A DNA stretch of 37,869 nt, from contig CAZTDD010000065.1 of the NCBI GenBank assembly GCA_964612675.1, positions 1 through 37,869 of the forward strand, in the 5' to 3' direction. Under the pieces are notes generated by a model. It did not search any database, was not told the origin of the DNA, and saw only the letters and a list, made by a program, of their open reading frames with translations. Numbering within the stretch: the first letter of the stretch is position 1; each line of letters starts with the position of its first letter. The position numbers and the translations under genes are program-made. Of the stretch, positions 1-8,678 are shown in pieces. This DNA is from CAZTDD01 sp964612675 (GTDB taxonomy: Bacteria; Hinthialibacterota; Hinthialibacteria; Hinthialibacterales; JAKPRU01).

Positions 1-75
1 ATGTTCGAGTCCTCCGTGTCGGAGTAGCGGCGTCAGCAAGTTGGCGGGGGATTTGCCGGTCTCCTCCGGGGACAT
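1..75 (-). CDS. Partial gene at left edge, translationally coupled to the GT9 gene
   Basis: An ATG on the minus strand (75-73) overlaps the TGA of the GT9 gene (77-75) as TGATG. From it 25 codons run to the window edge without a stop, beginning MSPEETGKSPANLL. The 1-base overlap is the same kind used several times between clear neighbours elsewhere in this window, which argues for a real start. There is no good Shine-Dalgarno sequence, so translation would depend on reinitiation. Too little is visible to name a product. Confidence 0.4.
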   Translation of the reverse strand, partial: MSPEETGKSPANLLTPLLRHGGLEH

Positions 76-1433
76 CATCCGCACCGGTGTCGGCATGTTT
101 CCGAAGTAGGGGACTCGGATCCATTGAACATGGAATAATTCTCCGAAGAAATGTGTTCAGGCGATGCGACCGTGAGTTCCGCGAGGATCTCATCGCAGGC
201 TTGTATCACGTCACTCGTTTGAACGCCCTTCGTGCAGGCGAATTGAAGACCTCGGTGGCAGAAAAAGGAGTTATTGCACGGAGGACAATCCGATTTTCGA
301 AGGACGCGTACACAGGACGATTCCGGAGCCCAGATCTGCGGATCGGTGGGGCCAAAGATGACTACAGCCGGGGTTCCGCACGCCTCGGCAATATGAATCG
401 GACCCGAATCGCTTGCGATGACGAGATCTGCCATCTTGATCAAAACCACCAATGCTCCCATCGAATGCTGACCGGCAAGGTTTACACATGACTCATTCGT
501 GAACAACTTGATCCTCTTGCATAGCTCGAAGTCGCGATCTGTGCCGTCGAGGAAAACACGGGCGTCATAATGCTCGATGAGCTGGTTAACGACTTTGATA
601 TATCGTCCCTCCGGCCAACGCTTCCCCGGACCGCTGCCGACGCCGGGAAACACAAAGACAACGGGTCGTCCGTCTTGCCTGTAGGCAAAACACTCACGAA
701 ATTGAGCCGCCTCCTCGAAATCGTCCGACCCGTTCCAAATCTGCGTCGATTTGTCTTCGCCCTCGGAAATCAAACCGGCTTTTTCGAACATCTCCATGAA
801 ACGTGCGGTCCGCTGGATCTGCGCCGGTTCGATGATTTCGTTTGCGATAGGAAGTCCGGCGATTGAACGTGGAGCGTGTTTCCACGGGGCACATTCATCG
901 GCAAACGCGATGCGGCGCCTGGCACCCGTCGCGTAAAGGAGGAGTAATCCCCATAAGCGGTACTGGGGGATCCAGCCGGTTCCCATCGTGAGAATCGCTG
1001 TCGAGTATCGTCGGGACCAGCAAAGTTGGAGCAGGGTCCGCGGGACTTCCCACCATTTGCGGGTTGTTCTTTCGTAGACATGAAATTCTATGACCTTATC
1101 GACATAGGGAGAGTATCTAAGAATAGAACCGACAGTCGAACCTTTGACAACAACGGATATGGTTTTGTTCCGATGACTTCGCGCCAACGCACGGATGGCC
1201 GGAGATAACGAAACCAGATCACCGACCGCGCCGGTGAAGATCAACAAGAGTCCTTTTCTCAAGGGTGCCATGTTGTGGATTCTGAAAAACGAATGGAGCA
1301 GCCTTGCCGTTATCGAGATCCCGTACGGATTCTCCTGCGACCACTTTCGAAGAGTTTTAATTGTCGTTGATATCCTGGAGAACATGCTAGGAACGAAGTT
1401 CGTTACAATGTTTCGCTTTTCGTATTTCTCCAC
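75..1433 (-). CDS. Glycosyltransferase family 9 (heptosyltransferase-like)
   Basis: A GT-B fold transferase of the GT9 family, which in LPS assembly adds heptose or a related sugar from an ADP-activated donor at the inner face of the cytoplasmic membrane. The N-terminal signature GAVGDLVSLSPAIRALAR lies near residue 68. The C-terminal donor-site signature SDSGPIHIAEACGTPAVV (family pattern: DSGPxHxAxAxG) is followed by FGPTDP. A Cys cluster (CPPC...C...C) near the C-terminus is also present in the second GT9 of this window. The start taken is a GTG nine bases after the upstream GT4 stop; an internal ATG at 1271 would keep the whole domain, so the first ~54 residues are uncertain. It is the distal end of the left minus-strand gene series, so it could serve LPS or decorate a product of that block. 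The family is clear; the acceptor and sugar are unknown. Confidence 0.87.
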   Translation of the reverse strand: MEKYEKRNIVTNFVPSMFSRISTTIKTLRKWSQENPYGISITARLLHSFFRIHNMAPLRKGLLLIFTGAVGDLVSLSPAIRALARSHRNKTISVVVKGSTVGSILRYSPYVDKVIEFHVYERTTRKWWEVPRTLLQLCWSRRYSTAILTMGTGWIPQYRLWGLLLLYATGARRRIAFADECAPWKHAPRSIAGLPIANEIIEPAQIQRTARFMEMFEKAGLISEGEDKSTQIWNGSDDFEEAAQFRECFAYRQDGRPVVFVFPGVGSGPGKRWPEGRYIKVVNQLIEHYDARVFLDGTDRDFELCKRIKLFTNESCVNLAGQHSMGALVVLIKMADLVIASDSGPIHIAEACGTPAVVIFGPTDPQIWAPESSCVRVLRKSDCPPCNNSFFCHRGLQFACTKGVQTSDVIQACDEILAELTVASPEHISSENYSMFNGSESPTSETCRHRCG

Positions 1434-1442
1434 AAGTAAGAA

Positions 1443-2585
1443 TTACTTCTGGAAATCCTCAACTACGCTCATCAACGTGCGAACCGAATTCTCCCACGTG
1501 AATACTCTCGCCGTTGCGATTCCCGCATGGTTGACATGTCGGCCTCGGTTGTAAGCATGACGCAACAGGTCGATGAGATCGCCCTTATCGATTGTGGCCC
1601 AGCGGCCTTCCCCGACGAAATGAGGAACGTCAAATGCGTATTCGTAGCCGCAAGGGTGTAGAAGATACGCGTTGTCCTCTGTAAGGTACTGAGTGGGACC
1701 GCTGTGATACGTTGCGATAACCGGTTTTCCGCACGCCATCATTTCGATCAGCGGCATACACCAACCTTCGCCACGATACGGAAAGACGCCGCAGTCCGCC
1801 TGGGAGAAGATCTCCGGCAGGTCGGAGTATCTTCTCACATACGGAAGGAATTCGACGCGACCATCTGCACGATCGAGCACGTGCCTCTTTAGCTCTTCGT
1901 ACGTGGGGTTCGGGGATGGGCAGAGCCAATTCGTGAGGAGCCTTAACACGACGTCCGCGTCTTTTGGAAAAGCATCCAGAAACGCATCAACAAGAAGCGC
2001 CTGTCCCTTACGAGTCTGCCACTGACCGACGTTCAGAAAAACATAGCGATCGTTGCCTATAGACGGACGGGGTGCAAACAGCTCCGGATCTACGCCGCCT
2101 GGGACAACAAATACCCGATTCTCGTCAAAACTATGTGTTGCGAGGACACGCGCCGCCCACTGGGAACAAACAATGATGCCGTCGAGTTTGCGTAGATTTG
2201 TCTCTACTTGTGTCTTAAGACCGTCCAGCTCGAACAAGTGCCACCCGAGGGCGGGAGAACCGAACGGAGCCATTATTGTGTCGAAGACAGAGAGGGCGAC
2301 ACCCGCACCATTCATATAATCCTTACAGTTCGCTCCACGCGCAGCCGAGCCTGCAATCGCGGCAAGATAATGGGGATCACACTGCACTTCTTGAGTCGGA
2401 TGATAGCAGAGCTGAAAACCCAGACGATGGGCTGCGTGAATAAGGTTGGCTGCAAAATAGCCACAACCGTGGAATCCGACGCCCGCTCGCATATGAAGGG
2501 GCTGTTGGTTCCGCTCGTTCCTCATCTTTGCCGGAACCGATTGTTGGACAAATGGCTTCATGACAACATGCTTCAACGCGTTCAC
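1443..2585 (-). CDS. Glycosyltransferase family 4 (GT-B fold)
   Basis: About 380 residues with the two-domain GT-B layout. The linker contains VVPGGVDPELFAPRP, typical of GT4 enzymes. A C-terminal donor-binding region YRGEGWCMPLIEMMACGKPV follows, holding the E-x7-E pair (EGWCMPLIE) used to bind the nucleotide-sugar. The N-terminal half contains a Gly-rich stretch (GFHGCGYFAAN) in place of the usual GG(A/S)E. There is no signal peptide, so it should act at the cytosolic membrane face. The start is uncertain: GTG at 2585, ATG at 2561 or ATG at 2525 all lack a strong ribosome site. It lies 41 bases after the large anchored protein and 9 bases before the GT9 gene, suggesting cotranscription. The substrate is not visible. 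Confidence 0.85.
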   Translation of the reverse strand: MNALKHVVMKPFVQQSVPAKMRNERNQQPLHMRAGVGFHGCGYFAANLIHAAHRLGFQLCYHPTQEVQCDPHYLAAIAGSAARGANCKDYMNGAGVALSVFDTIMAPFGSPALGWHLFELDGLKTQVETNLRKLDGIIVCSQWAARVLATHSFDENRVFVVPGGVDPELFAPRPSIGNDRYVFLNVGQWQTRKGQALLVDAFLDAFPKDADVVLRLLTNWLCPSPNPTYEELKRHVLDRADGRVEFLPYVRRYSDLPEIFSQADCGVFPYRGEGWCMPLIEMMACGKPVIATYHSGPTQYLTEDNAYLLHPCGYEYAFDVPHFVGEGRWATIDKGDLIDLLRHAYNRGRHVNHAGIATARVFTWENSVRTLMSVVEDFQK

Positions 2586-2626
2586 GGACTCAACGCGAGG
2601 GTACTTCTTGACATGGACACCAGAAA

Positions 2627-5359
2627 TCAGGGACTCGTATCGAGGTGAGGATGTTCTGTGCCACCCTCTTGCGGATTCACCTGGATTGTGACGTTCTCAA
2701 CCGGTGGCATTAGGCTGCCCAAATCCGAGGAATAATAGAGTCCATTCTGTTGATTTCGTATCCGTAATCTGTATCGATTACCAGGAGGGACCTCCAACAG
2801 GAAGTATCCGTCGGAATTGACGGAAGTTGATGCACCTACACTTCCCTCAATAGGATCTGCCGTGACAAGAACATGTTTCAAATGCTCTGTGATCGGCTGC
2901 AGAGATTCGTCGACGACCCGACCATGAATATACGAATCTCGCCTAAGGATAATGTCGTGTTGAATTTCTTTCGTGTCGGGCGGCATTTCCAATCGGTTCT
3001 CTTGATTCGCGTAGGTCACCGGAGGAGGCAGATCAATGTTATCCGGTGTCAACCATCGATATCCCGTTCGCACCCTGAGTGTAAAATGTCCCGGCTTGAG
3101 TCGGTCGACGCGGTAGGAACCGTCCGGATCGATCCACGCTTTCATCTTACTGGTACCTTGTTGCTCGTGTTGTACGATCTCAACGTCAACAGACTGGACA
3201 TTCTCCGGTACGTTTCCTTGTTCTGTGACTATCTTGCCAAATAAGACGTGACCTCGATCCACAGGATTCACGACAATATGAATATCCGACAATGTCTCAC
3301 CGGTTCGGAATGATACGGGAGTGCCACCGTCAGCCGCAATCCCGGCATCGAAGTAATCAATATGATGTTGCCCCTCAGAGTTGATTGACACCCTTTCGAC
3401 GGGGGGAGCGCTCACATAGGCACAGACTGTCGTCTGGATCGGATTCTCCGTCATCGGCAGGAGAAGCACCAGCGAAAACCTTCCGAGTTCATCGGTATAC
3501 TCTCCTGACCGGATCTCCTCACTGGATATATTCTCGACCTCGATCTTGGCGTCGGACACGGGACGTCCATCCTCTGTGGTCACCTGCCCCGTCAACCGCG
3601 TGTGGACAGCAGGCAAAACCGCATATTCGATTCCTTTAATGTCTTTATTCGACACCTGGAAGTGTGGTTCTGTCTTTAAACGCGGATCGCCCGCGGGATA
3701 AGGCCCTTTTCGTCGCCCGGTCTGTAAGTGCTCCCTCAGGCGGGCTGCTTTTCCTAGATGTATGTAGCCGGTATCGAACTCGCGGACCGGAAAAGAAGAC
3801 AGGAGAAACGACCCCGGCGTCACGTGCACGAATTGAAATCTCCCTTTAGCGTCGGAACGGGTTGCTGCAAATGGTTTCCAAATCTGTGTCCGAGTATTGA
3901 GACCGATCATTAGTCGGAGTGGATAACCTGCGACCGGTTCCCTGGTATCCTGCCGGAACACAATTCCAGATACAGTCACACCAAATTCGACCTCAAATTC
4001 AACTTCCACTATTGTGTTGGGGTCCTCGACCAAAACCTTGACCTGTTTGGAAGAAGGATCCGAGTCGAACTTTTCGGCGGGGGTTACGGTCAATTCATAC
4101 TGACCTGACGGCACCGCCTCGAAGGTAACAACACTTTCCGTCGTGTCCTTGGAAAGGATAAGTCGACGGTCCAGTCCCTCAAGTTGTGCACGGAAACTTC
4201 TAATGCTCTTGTTTTTGCGATATTGACAATTCGCACGGACGGCAAAAACTTGTACTGTATTAACCGTAGAAGGCTGAAGAGCCAATCGAAGAAACGAATA
4301 ATCTGGACAGATCGTGTACGTTCGGCTTTGCATGGATCCTCTGTGTGCTCTTGTGTAGTACACGCGCGGAGGGAGTTCTTCGAATTGGCATTGTCCCAGT
4401 ACGTCGGTCACGGCACTCTGAATGGGTGGCGTCCTGTTGACCGGACGGTAGCCATATATCGCTGTCTGGAATATCTTCTCTCGTCGCTTGAAAGTGAGCA
4501 CACCCCACGGGCACCGATCCTCGGGGTCAGAGGAGATTGCAGCGACAGAATCCCAGAGACGCAACACCGAACCAATTTCGACAAGATCCGTCTTTCTATG
4601 TTCCATTGGCCGGAGACCGACAACGAGGTCTTGGCTTTGTACAGTTACCTCGCGCTGGAAGGTGTCTCCTTTTGCGTTGGTGTAATCCTGTGATGGCTGC
4701 CTTCCAAGAGCTCGCGAAACTACAATTTCGTCCTCCGTGCATTCGAGCATCAAGCTTCCGGTCAGTTCTCCTCCTCTCGGATTTCGCCAATTTGTGACGG
4801 AAAGAGAGCGCTTAACCGGTCGCGGTGGACGCGGACCCCCATACAAGACAACAGTTGCTCCCTCGACGGGTGCCCCCTCTGTTGAACCTTGTCGCACCTC
4901 AATCTCAAACGCACATTTATACTCCAATATCATTTCAACCGGCTGTTTGGCCGGGAGGCTGACCGTCTCAGTAGCAGAGAAGTACCCCTCCGCCTCGGCG
5001 ACAAGCGTATGCGTCCCTTGAGTCACCTCCTTGATTTCAAAATCCGACCAGGCGGATTCGTACGTCCGGCTCGCAAGTGTAATCCGCCCGTTCGGAATCG
5101 GATCGTCGAGCGCATTGACTAACCGGATCTTCACTGAGTCTGTTTCGCACTTCGGTTCTTCCGTTTCCTCCCGCACGAGCATGTTCTCGTTGACGTTCTC
5201 CATGACTACGGGCGACGGGGTGATTTGCGAACCCCTGTTTTGTGAGACCACCTTGGATTCATTATTGGGTTGGCGTGGTGGCTGCTCTCCATGAAAAACA
5301 ACCATCAAAAGAAAAACTGCCAGAACGATGGAAAGTAGTATCCAGTGCTTTATTCGCAT
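2627..5359 (-). CDS. Large membrane-anchored protein with repeated carboxypeptidase-regulatory-like domains (copy B)
   Basis: A 910-residue protein with an N-terminal membrane anchor (WILLSIVLAVFLLMVVF), an acidic low-complexity stretch, then a chain of Ig-like beta-sandwich modules outside the membrane. Modules begin around residues 80 (LVNALDDPIPNGRITL), 460 (VTVSGIVFRQDTREPV), 595 (LTGQVTTEDGRPVSDA), 690 (GHVLFGKIVTEQG) and 800 (YIHGRVVDESLQPIT). Each shows the G-x-V...G.P.....V pattern of carboxypeptidase-regulatory-like/SdrD-B-type folds. No peptidase or other catalytic motif is visible, so a structural, adhesive or scaffold role is inferred. The ATG at 5359 is preferred over the one at 5389 because GAGGG lies 6 bases before it and the anchor starts at once. 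It is a paralogue of the 900-residue protein upstream; the first module is 67/76 identical, far more than the rest. It lies downstream of the radical SAM genes in the same orientation. Confidence 0.85.
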   Translation of the reverse strand: MRIKHWILLSIVLAVFLLMVVFHGEQPPRQPNNESKVVSQNRGSQITPSPVVMENVNENMLVREETEEPKCETDSVKIRLVNALDDPIPNGRITLASRTYESAWSDFEIKEVTQGTHTLVAEAEGYFSATETVSLPAKQPVEMILEYKCAFEIEVRQGSTEGAPVEGATVVLYGGPRPPRPVKRSLSVTNWRNPRGGELTGSLMLECTEDEIVVSRALGRQPSQDYTNAKGDTFQREVTVQSQDLVVGLRPMEHRKTDLVEIGSVLRLWDSVAAISSDPEDRCPWGVLTFKRREKIFQTAIYGYRPVNRTPPIQSAVTDVLGQCQFEELPPRVYYTRAHRGSMQSRTYTICPDYSFLRLALQPSTVNTVQVFAVRANCQYRKNKSIRSFRAQLEGLDRRLILSKDTTESVVTFEAVPSGQYELTVTPAEKFDSDPSSKQVKVLVEDPNTIVEVEFEVEFGVTVSGIVFRQDTREPVAGYPLRLMIGLNTRTQIWKPFAATRSDAKGRFQFVHVTPGSFLLSSFPVREFDTGYIHLGKAARLREHLQTGRRKGPYPAGDPRLKTEPHFQVSNKDIKGIEYAVLPAVHTRLTGQVTTEDGRPVSDAKIEVENISSEEIRSGEYTDELGRFSLVLLLPMTENPIQTTVCAYVSAPPVERVSINSEGQHHIDYFDAGIAADGGTPVSFRTGETLSDIHIVVNPVDRGHVLFGKIVTEQGNVPENVQSVDVEIVQHEQQGTSKMKAWIDPDGSYRVDRLKPGHFTLRVRTGYRWLTPDNIDLPPPVTYANQENRLEMPPDTKEIQHDIILRRDSYIHGRVVDESLQPITEHLKHVLVTADPIEGSVGASTSVNSDGYFLLEVPPGNRYRLRIRNQQNGLYYSSDLGSLMPPVENVTIQVNPQEGGTEHPHLDTSP

Positions 5360-5546
5360 CTTTGGCCCTCGAGGGTGGTGTTGCCCCATGTTCTACTGAG
5401 AACAGCAACATCCTTCCATACGAAATAAGAAAAGCGTCGCAAAATCACCAAAGTCTTTAACATAGCGTGAACGAGTTCGCATTGTACAAACAAAAATCAT
5501 TTTCGTTAGTATCTTCAACCATTCTACACACGGAGATTTGTAGTCT

Positions 5547-5693
5547 TTATGGAAAAACCCCTGTCGGATTGCAATCTCCAGTCACTGGTTCATTGCCCTG
5601 CGGGCTGCACTCGCCGTAGGGTGTAGATCCGGCATCCTGACCTGATGAGGCGTCTTCTTGTCGAGCGCCTGAAGCGCTATGAATGGACATCAT
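5547..5693 (-). CDS. Small orphan Cys-Gly-Pro repeat peptide, homologous to the core of the PqqD-fused protein
   Basis: A 48-codon ORF between the two large anchored proteins. Its second half reads GSTPYGEC, then SPQGNEPVTGDC, then NPTGVFP and a TAA stop. This is the spacing C-x3-G-x2-P-x4-C-x3-G-x2-P, and it aligns unit for unit with the first three repeats of the core at 8679-9458 (GSTPPHC, TPTGNSPPAEGC, PDTGNIP). The first Cys of the set is replaced by Asp, so only two Cys remain. The start is the first of two tandem ATGs (5693, 5690); no strong ribosome site is seen. A short upstream reading frame ends in a TGA that overlaps the second ATG. There is no PqqD-like domain and no Tat signal. 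It may be a second, short precursor modified in trans, or the remnant of a duplicated full-length gene. The homology to the core is clear; expression is uncertain. Confidence 0.5.
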   Translation of the reverse strand: MMSIHSASGARQEDASSGQDAGSTPYGECSPQGNEPVTGDCNPTGVFP

Positions 5694-5745
5694 ATTCTGT
5701 AGCGGCGGTCCGATCGGCTTTTGTCGTCAGGCAGCATGTTCATCT

Positions 5746-5776
5746 CAATTGGAAAAGCCCGGCTAGAGTTGCCCGG
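5746..5776 (-). terminator. Possible weak terminator after the 900-residue anchored protein
   Basis: On the minus strand a CCCGG arm, a 10-base loop and a CCGGG arm are followed by CTTTT, about 50 bases past the stop of the upstream gene. The stem is only five GC pairs and the T run is short, so this may attenuate rather than stop transcription into the small repeat peptide ORF. Confidence 0.25.
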
Positions 5777-5826
5777 GAGTCTCCTGGACCCCGAGACCAT
5801 GTCCCGACGTTGTGCTCTTGGCTGCT

Positions 5827-8529
5827 CTACTTTGAAGGATCCCACGCCTCCTTGGTAGTCACCTGAAACACCAGGTCGCGGAGCGGTGGCTTCAAACCGT
5901 CAAACGTCGGTGAATATACCTCGAGTGTCTCATAATTCATCACTTCCAAATTGTATGTGTGCCCAGGCTGGACCAGTAGTACAAAGAACCCCCGGCTATT
6001 GGGGTCGGTCAGCGAGGCGGCACCTCCGTCTGGAGAGTCCGCTCGAACGCAGACATTCTCTGTGAGTGGTTTCAAATCTTGGTCGAGAACGCGCCCATGA
6101 ATATAGCCATATTCTTCCAAGAGGATGTCATAGCGCATGCGCTGGACATCCTCCGGTATATCGAGTTCGACGTGTGCCGGAACATAGGTGACCGGAGGCG
6201 GAAGCACGATATCTTCAGGAGTGGTCGTAGGAGTATGAGGGTCAATATGGAGTTCAACAGGGCCGGCTCTCAGCCCCTCGATGCGATAGGAGCCGTCCGG
6301 TTCGATCCGTGCCGGATGACGCGTCCGAGCATAATTAACATCTCCTGTTTCTGGGCGACCATCATGCCCGATTTGGATCGCGTCGAGAATAAAAAATGCC
6401 CGAGGGTTTCGCGGCGTCTCACCGTCTCGCGTTCTGATATTGCCGTAAAGAACATGTCCCGTCGGTTTTACCTTTACTACGATTCGAATACCTCGAATGA
6501 AATCGCCTGCCTCGAACGTAAGGGGAGTCTCCCCCTCTGCGGCAAGCCCACCGTCTTCCGCATATCGATGTACCTCGCCATTCGACCCGAAAGCCGTCCT
6601 TTGTATCGGCGGCGCTTTGAGTTCAGCGCGTAAGACGACCTCAATGGGTTTGTCGGAACGTGGAACCATCACAGACAGCACAAATCGACCTTCCGAATCG
6701 GAGTAGCCACCGGTCTTCACGAATTCGTCGTAAGGACCATTCAACTTGACACGAGCATCACTCATCGGTTCCCCGTCCTGGGTGACAACCTTTCCCGCGA
6801 AATGCGTGAGAACTCCAGGCAGGACACTGTAGACAATGTCGGCGATGTCCTTGTCTGAAACCTGGAAGTGTGGTTCCGCCTTTATTGGCTTGTCTGTTCT
6901 CTTACAGAAACGCATAGCTTTACCGGAAGGCAAGTAGCCGCTGTCAATCTCGCGACATGCAAACCCGGTTACCAGATAACTGCCAGGGAGAACGTGTTCG
7001 AACTCGAATCGCCCCCCAGAATCCGTCGTCGTTACCGCGTAACGCCTCCAATTGCCCTTACCCGGAGCTCGGCTGCCCTTATTGATCATGAGCTGAAGCG
7101 GGTAGTTAGGCAGTGTTTCTTTCGTGTCCTCACGGATCACCAAGCCGGACACGGTGACTCCTTCATCGACCGAAAAATCGAAATTCACAGTGGTTTGTGG
7201 TTCGCTTACCGAAATCTCGATCGATATGGACGAAGGCTTGGCATTCAGATCTTCGGGCGGTGTCGCAGTCAGTTTGTAACGACCGGACCGCACAGGATGA
7301 AAAGCGAATCGGCCGGCTGAATCGGTTTCGCCCGACGCGAACATGGCGCTATCAATGCCCGCAAGGAGAACTTCACATTGATTGATTCCACGTCTTCTCT
7401 TGTATTGAAAGCCGGTTTTCTCAACAGTAACCCTGACCGTGTTCTCTTTCGTGCTCACGAGTTTCAGTGTCACAGAACGGTCCACCGGGCGGAGTGGATG
7501 GATTTCGCTCCGTGCATTCTTTAGCGTGGCCGTTAGGTAGTAGAGTTTGGGTGGCAGATCGAAGAATTCGCACTTTCCGGTACCGTTGGTATACGTCGTT
7601 GAAATCACCGCTTTATCGTGCGGTCGGATGGAACCGAGAACACCAGTCAAAAGGATTTTCGTTGCTCTTTTCAGCCTGAGGAACGCTATTGGATCTGAAT
7701 CATCCAAAACCGTGCCGAGCAGAGCGATGGAGTCCCACAACTTCAGTGTGGAGGCCGGAGGGGCGAGTTCTTCCATTCTTGTCTGTAGATGGAAAACTTG
7801 GTCGGATCGTAGTAGATATTCCGGTTCGCGGCCGTGTCCTTGGATGGGAACCGCAGCCCGTACAGGGCCCTGTGCACCTTTGATGTCAGCGACATAAAGT
7901 TTGCCGTTCTGGCGTTGAAGTGTTATGGTGCCGTCGCCTAGAGGGTTTTTTCGTGTGACAACAACAAGAGATTTCGAGACCGGCCGGGGCACGGCTCTTC
8001 CTTCCAGAAGCGAGACTTCACATCCTGGGGCTGGCTTGCCGTTCTTGTCTGTTACTTCAATCTCAAACGCACATTTATACTCCAACATCAATTCAACCGG
8101 CTCGCTGGCTGGAAGCCCGACTGTCTCCGTAGCGGAAAAATACCCATCCGCTTCCGCGACAAGCGTGTGCGTCCCTTGAGTCACATCTTTGATTTCAAAA
8201 TCCGACCAGGCGGATTCGTAAGTCCGGCTCGCAAGCGTGATCCGCCCGTTTGGAATCGGGTCGCCGAGGGCGTCGACCAAGTGGATCACGGTCGTCCCTG
8301 TGGCCGGACGAATCGGTAGGGTGGCCGGTACGGTTTCGGGGGCTTCGCGAAGGGGGGGACGACTTGGCGATGCTATGTTGTTTGAGCCCGTTACGGTTTC
8401 AACATCCCCATCTTCGCCTTGCGGTTCGTTTTGAGATAGGTCGCGATTGCCAAAGGGGTAGAAAACGGCAATCAAGAATATCAAGCAGCCGAGAATACAG
8501 AAGGCAGATATTTGTTTAGCGTGAATCAT
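5827..8529 (-). CDS. Large membrane-anchored protein with repeated carboxypeptidase-regulatory-like domains (copy A)
   Basis: A 900-residue paralogue of the protein at 2627-5359. Residues 9-26 (AFCILGCLIFLIAVFYPF) form an N-terminal membrane anchor. A Pro/Thr-rich spacer follows, then several Ig-like modules. The first, at residues 84-159 (LVDALGDPIPNGRITL...), is nearly the same as in copy B. Later modules begin around 450 (VTVSGLVIREDTKETL), 585 (FAGKVVTQDGEPMSDA), 690 (GHVLYGNIRTRDGETP) and 795 (YIHGRVLDQDLKPLT). No enzymatic residues are recognisable. The ATG at 8529 has GGAAAGG seven bases upstream and overlaps the TGA of a short frame as ATGA. It follows the PqqD-fused Cys-repeat gene by 149 bases in the same direction, which ties this protein family to the RiPP-like block. 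The likely location is the outside of the cytoplasmic membrane; the function is unknown. Confidence 0.85.
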   Translation of the reverse strand: MIHAKQISAFCILGCLIFLIAVFYPFGNRDLSQNEPQGEDGDVETVTGSNNIASPSRPPLREAPETVPATLPIRPATGTTVIHLVDALGDPIPNGRITLASRTYESAWSDFEIKDVTQGTHTLVAEADGYFSATETVGLPASEPVELMLEYKCAFEIEVTDKNGKPAPGCEVSLLEGRAVPRPVSKSLVVVTRKNPLGDGTITLQRQNGKLYVADIKGAQGPVRAAVPIQGHGREPEYLLRSDQVFHLQTRMEELAPPASTLKLWDSIALLGTVLDDSDPIAFLRLKRATKILLTGVLGSIRPHDKAVISTTYTNGTGKCEFFDLPPKLYYLTATLKNARSEIHPLRPVDRSVTLKLVSTKENTVRVTVEKTGFQYKRRRGINQCEVLLAGIDSAMFASGETDSAGRFAFHPVRSGRYKLTATPPEDLNAKPSSISIEISVSEPQTTVNFDFSVDEGVTVSGLVIREDTKETLPNYPLQLMINKGSRAPGKGNWRRYAVTTTDSGGRFEFEHVLPGSYLVTGFACREIDSGYLPSGKAMRFCKRTDKPIKAEPHFQVSDKDIADIVYSVLPGVLTHFAGKVVTQDGEPMSDARVKLNGPYDEFVKTGGYSDSEGRFVLSVMVPRSDKPIEVVLRAELKAPPIQRTAFGSNGEVHRYAEDGGLAAEGETPLTFEAGDFIRGIRIVVKVKPTGHVLYGNIRTRDGETPRNPRAFFILDAIQIGHDGRPETGDVNYARTRHPARIEPDGSYRIEGLRAGPVELHIDPHTPTTTPEDIVLPPPVTYVPAHVELDIPEDVQRMRYDILLEEYGYIHGRVLDQDLKPLTENVCVRADSPDGGAASLTDPNSRGFFVLLVQPGHTYNLEVMNYETLEVYSPTFDGLKPPLRDLVFQVTTKEAWDPSK

Positions 8530-8621
8530 GAGGTTGCCTTTCCAACGTTATCGTAATCACCCTTGGCGTTCCAAGGTAGTCGCGGATTGGCTTGCTCCTC
8601 CTTTGCAATGGCCAAAAACAT
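8526..8621 (-). other. Open frame bridging the Cys-repeat gene and copy A (doubtful 31-codon ORF)
   Basis: The reading frame of the Cys-repeat gene stays open after its TAA (8681-8679) for about 50 codons and ends in a TGA that overlaps the ATG of copy A as ATGA. Its only ATG (8621) starts a 31-codon ORF beginning MFLAIAKEEQANPR. No ribosome site precedes this ATG. It could be a coupling leader, the cut-off tail of a once longer protein, or chance. A TTGACA sits at 8672-8667 on the minus strand but without a good -10 element. Confidence 0.18.
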
Positions 8622-8678
8622 CACCACGTATGGCTTGTTTTTTTCCGTAAACCGGCTTCGCGTTATTGTCAAGAGGAG

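Noticed and set aside
5390..5546. A 21-codon ORF (MVEDTNEND...) upstream of copy B
   Set aside because: Low-complexity, no ribosome site, and no Cys-Gly-Pro unit, unlike the neighbouring 48-codon ORF.
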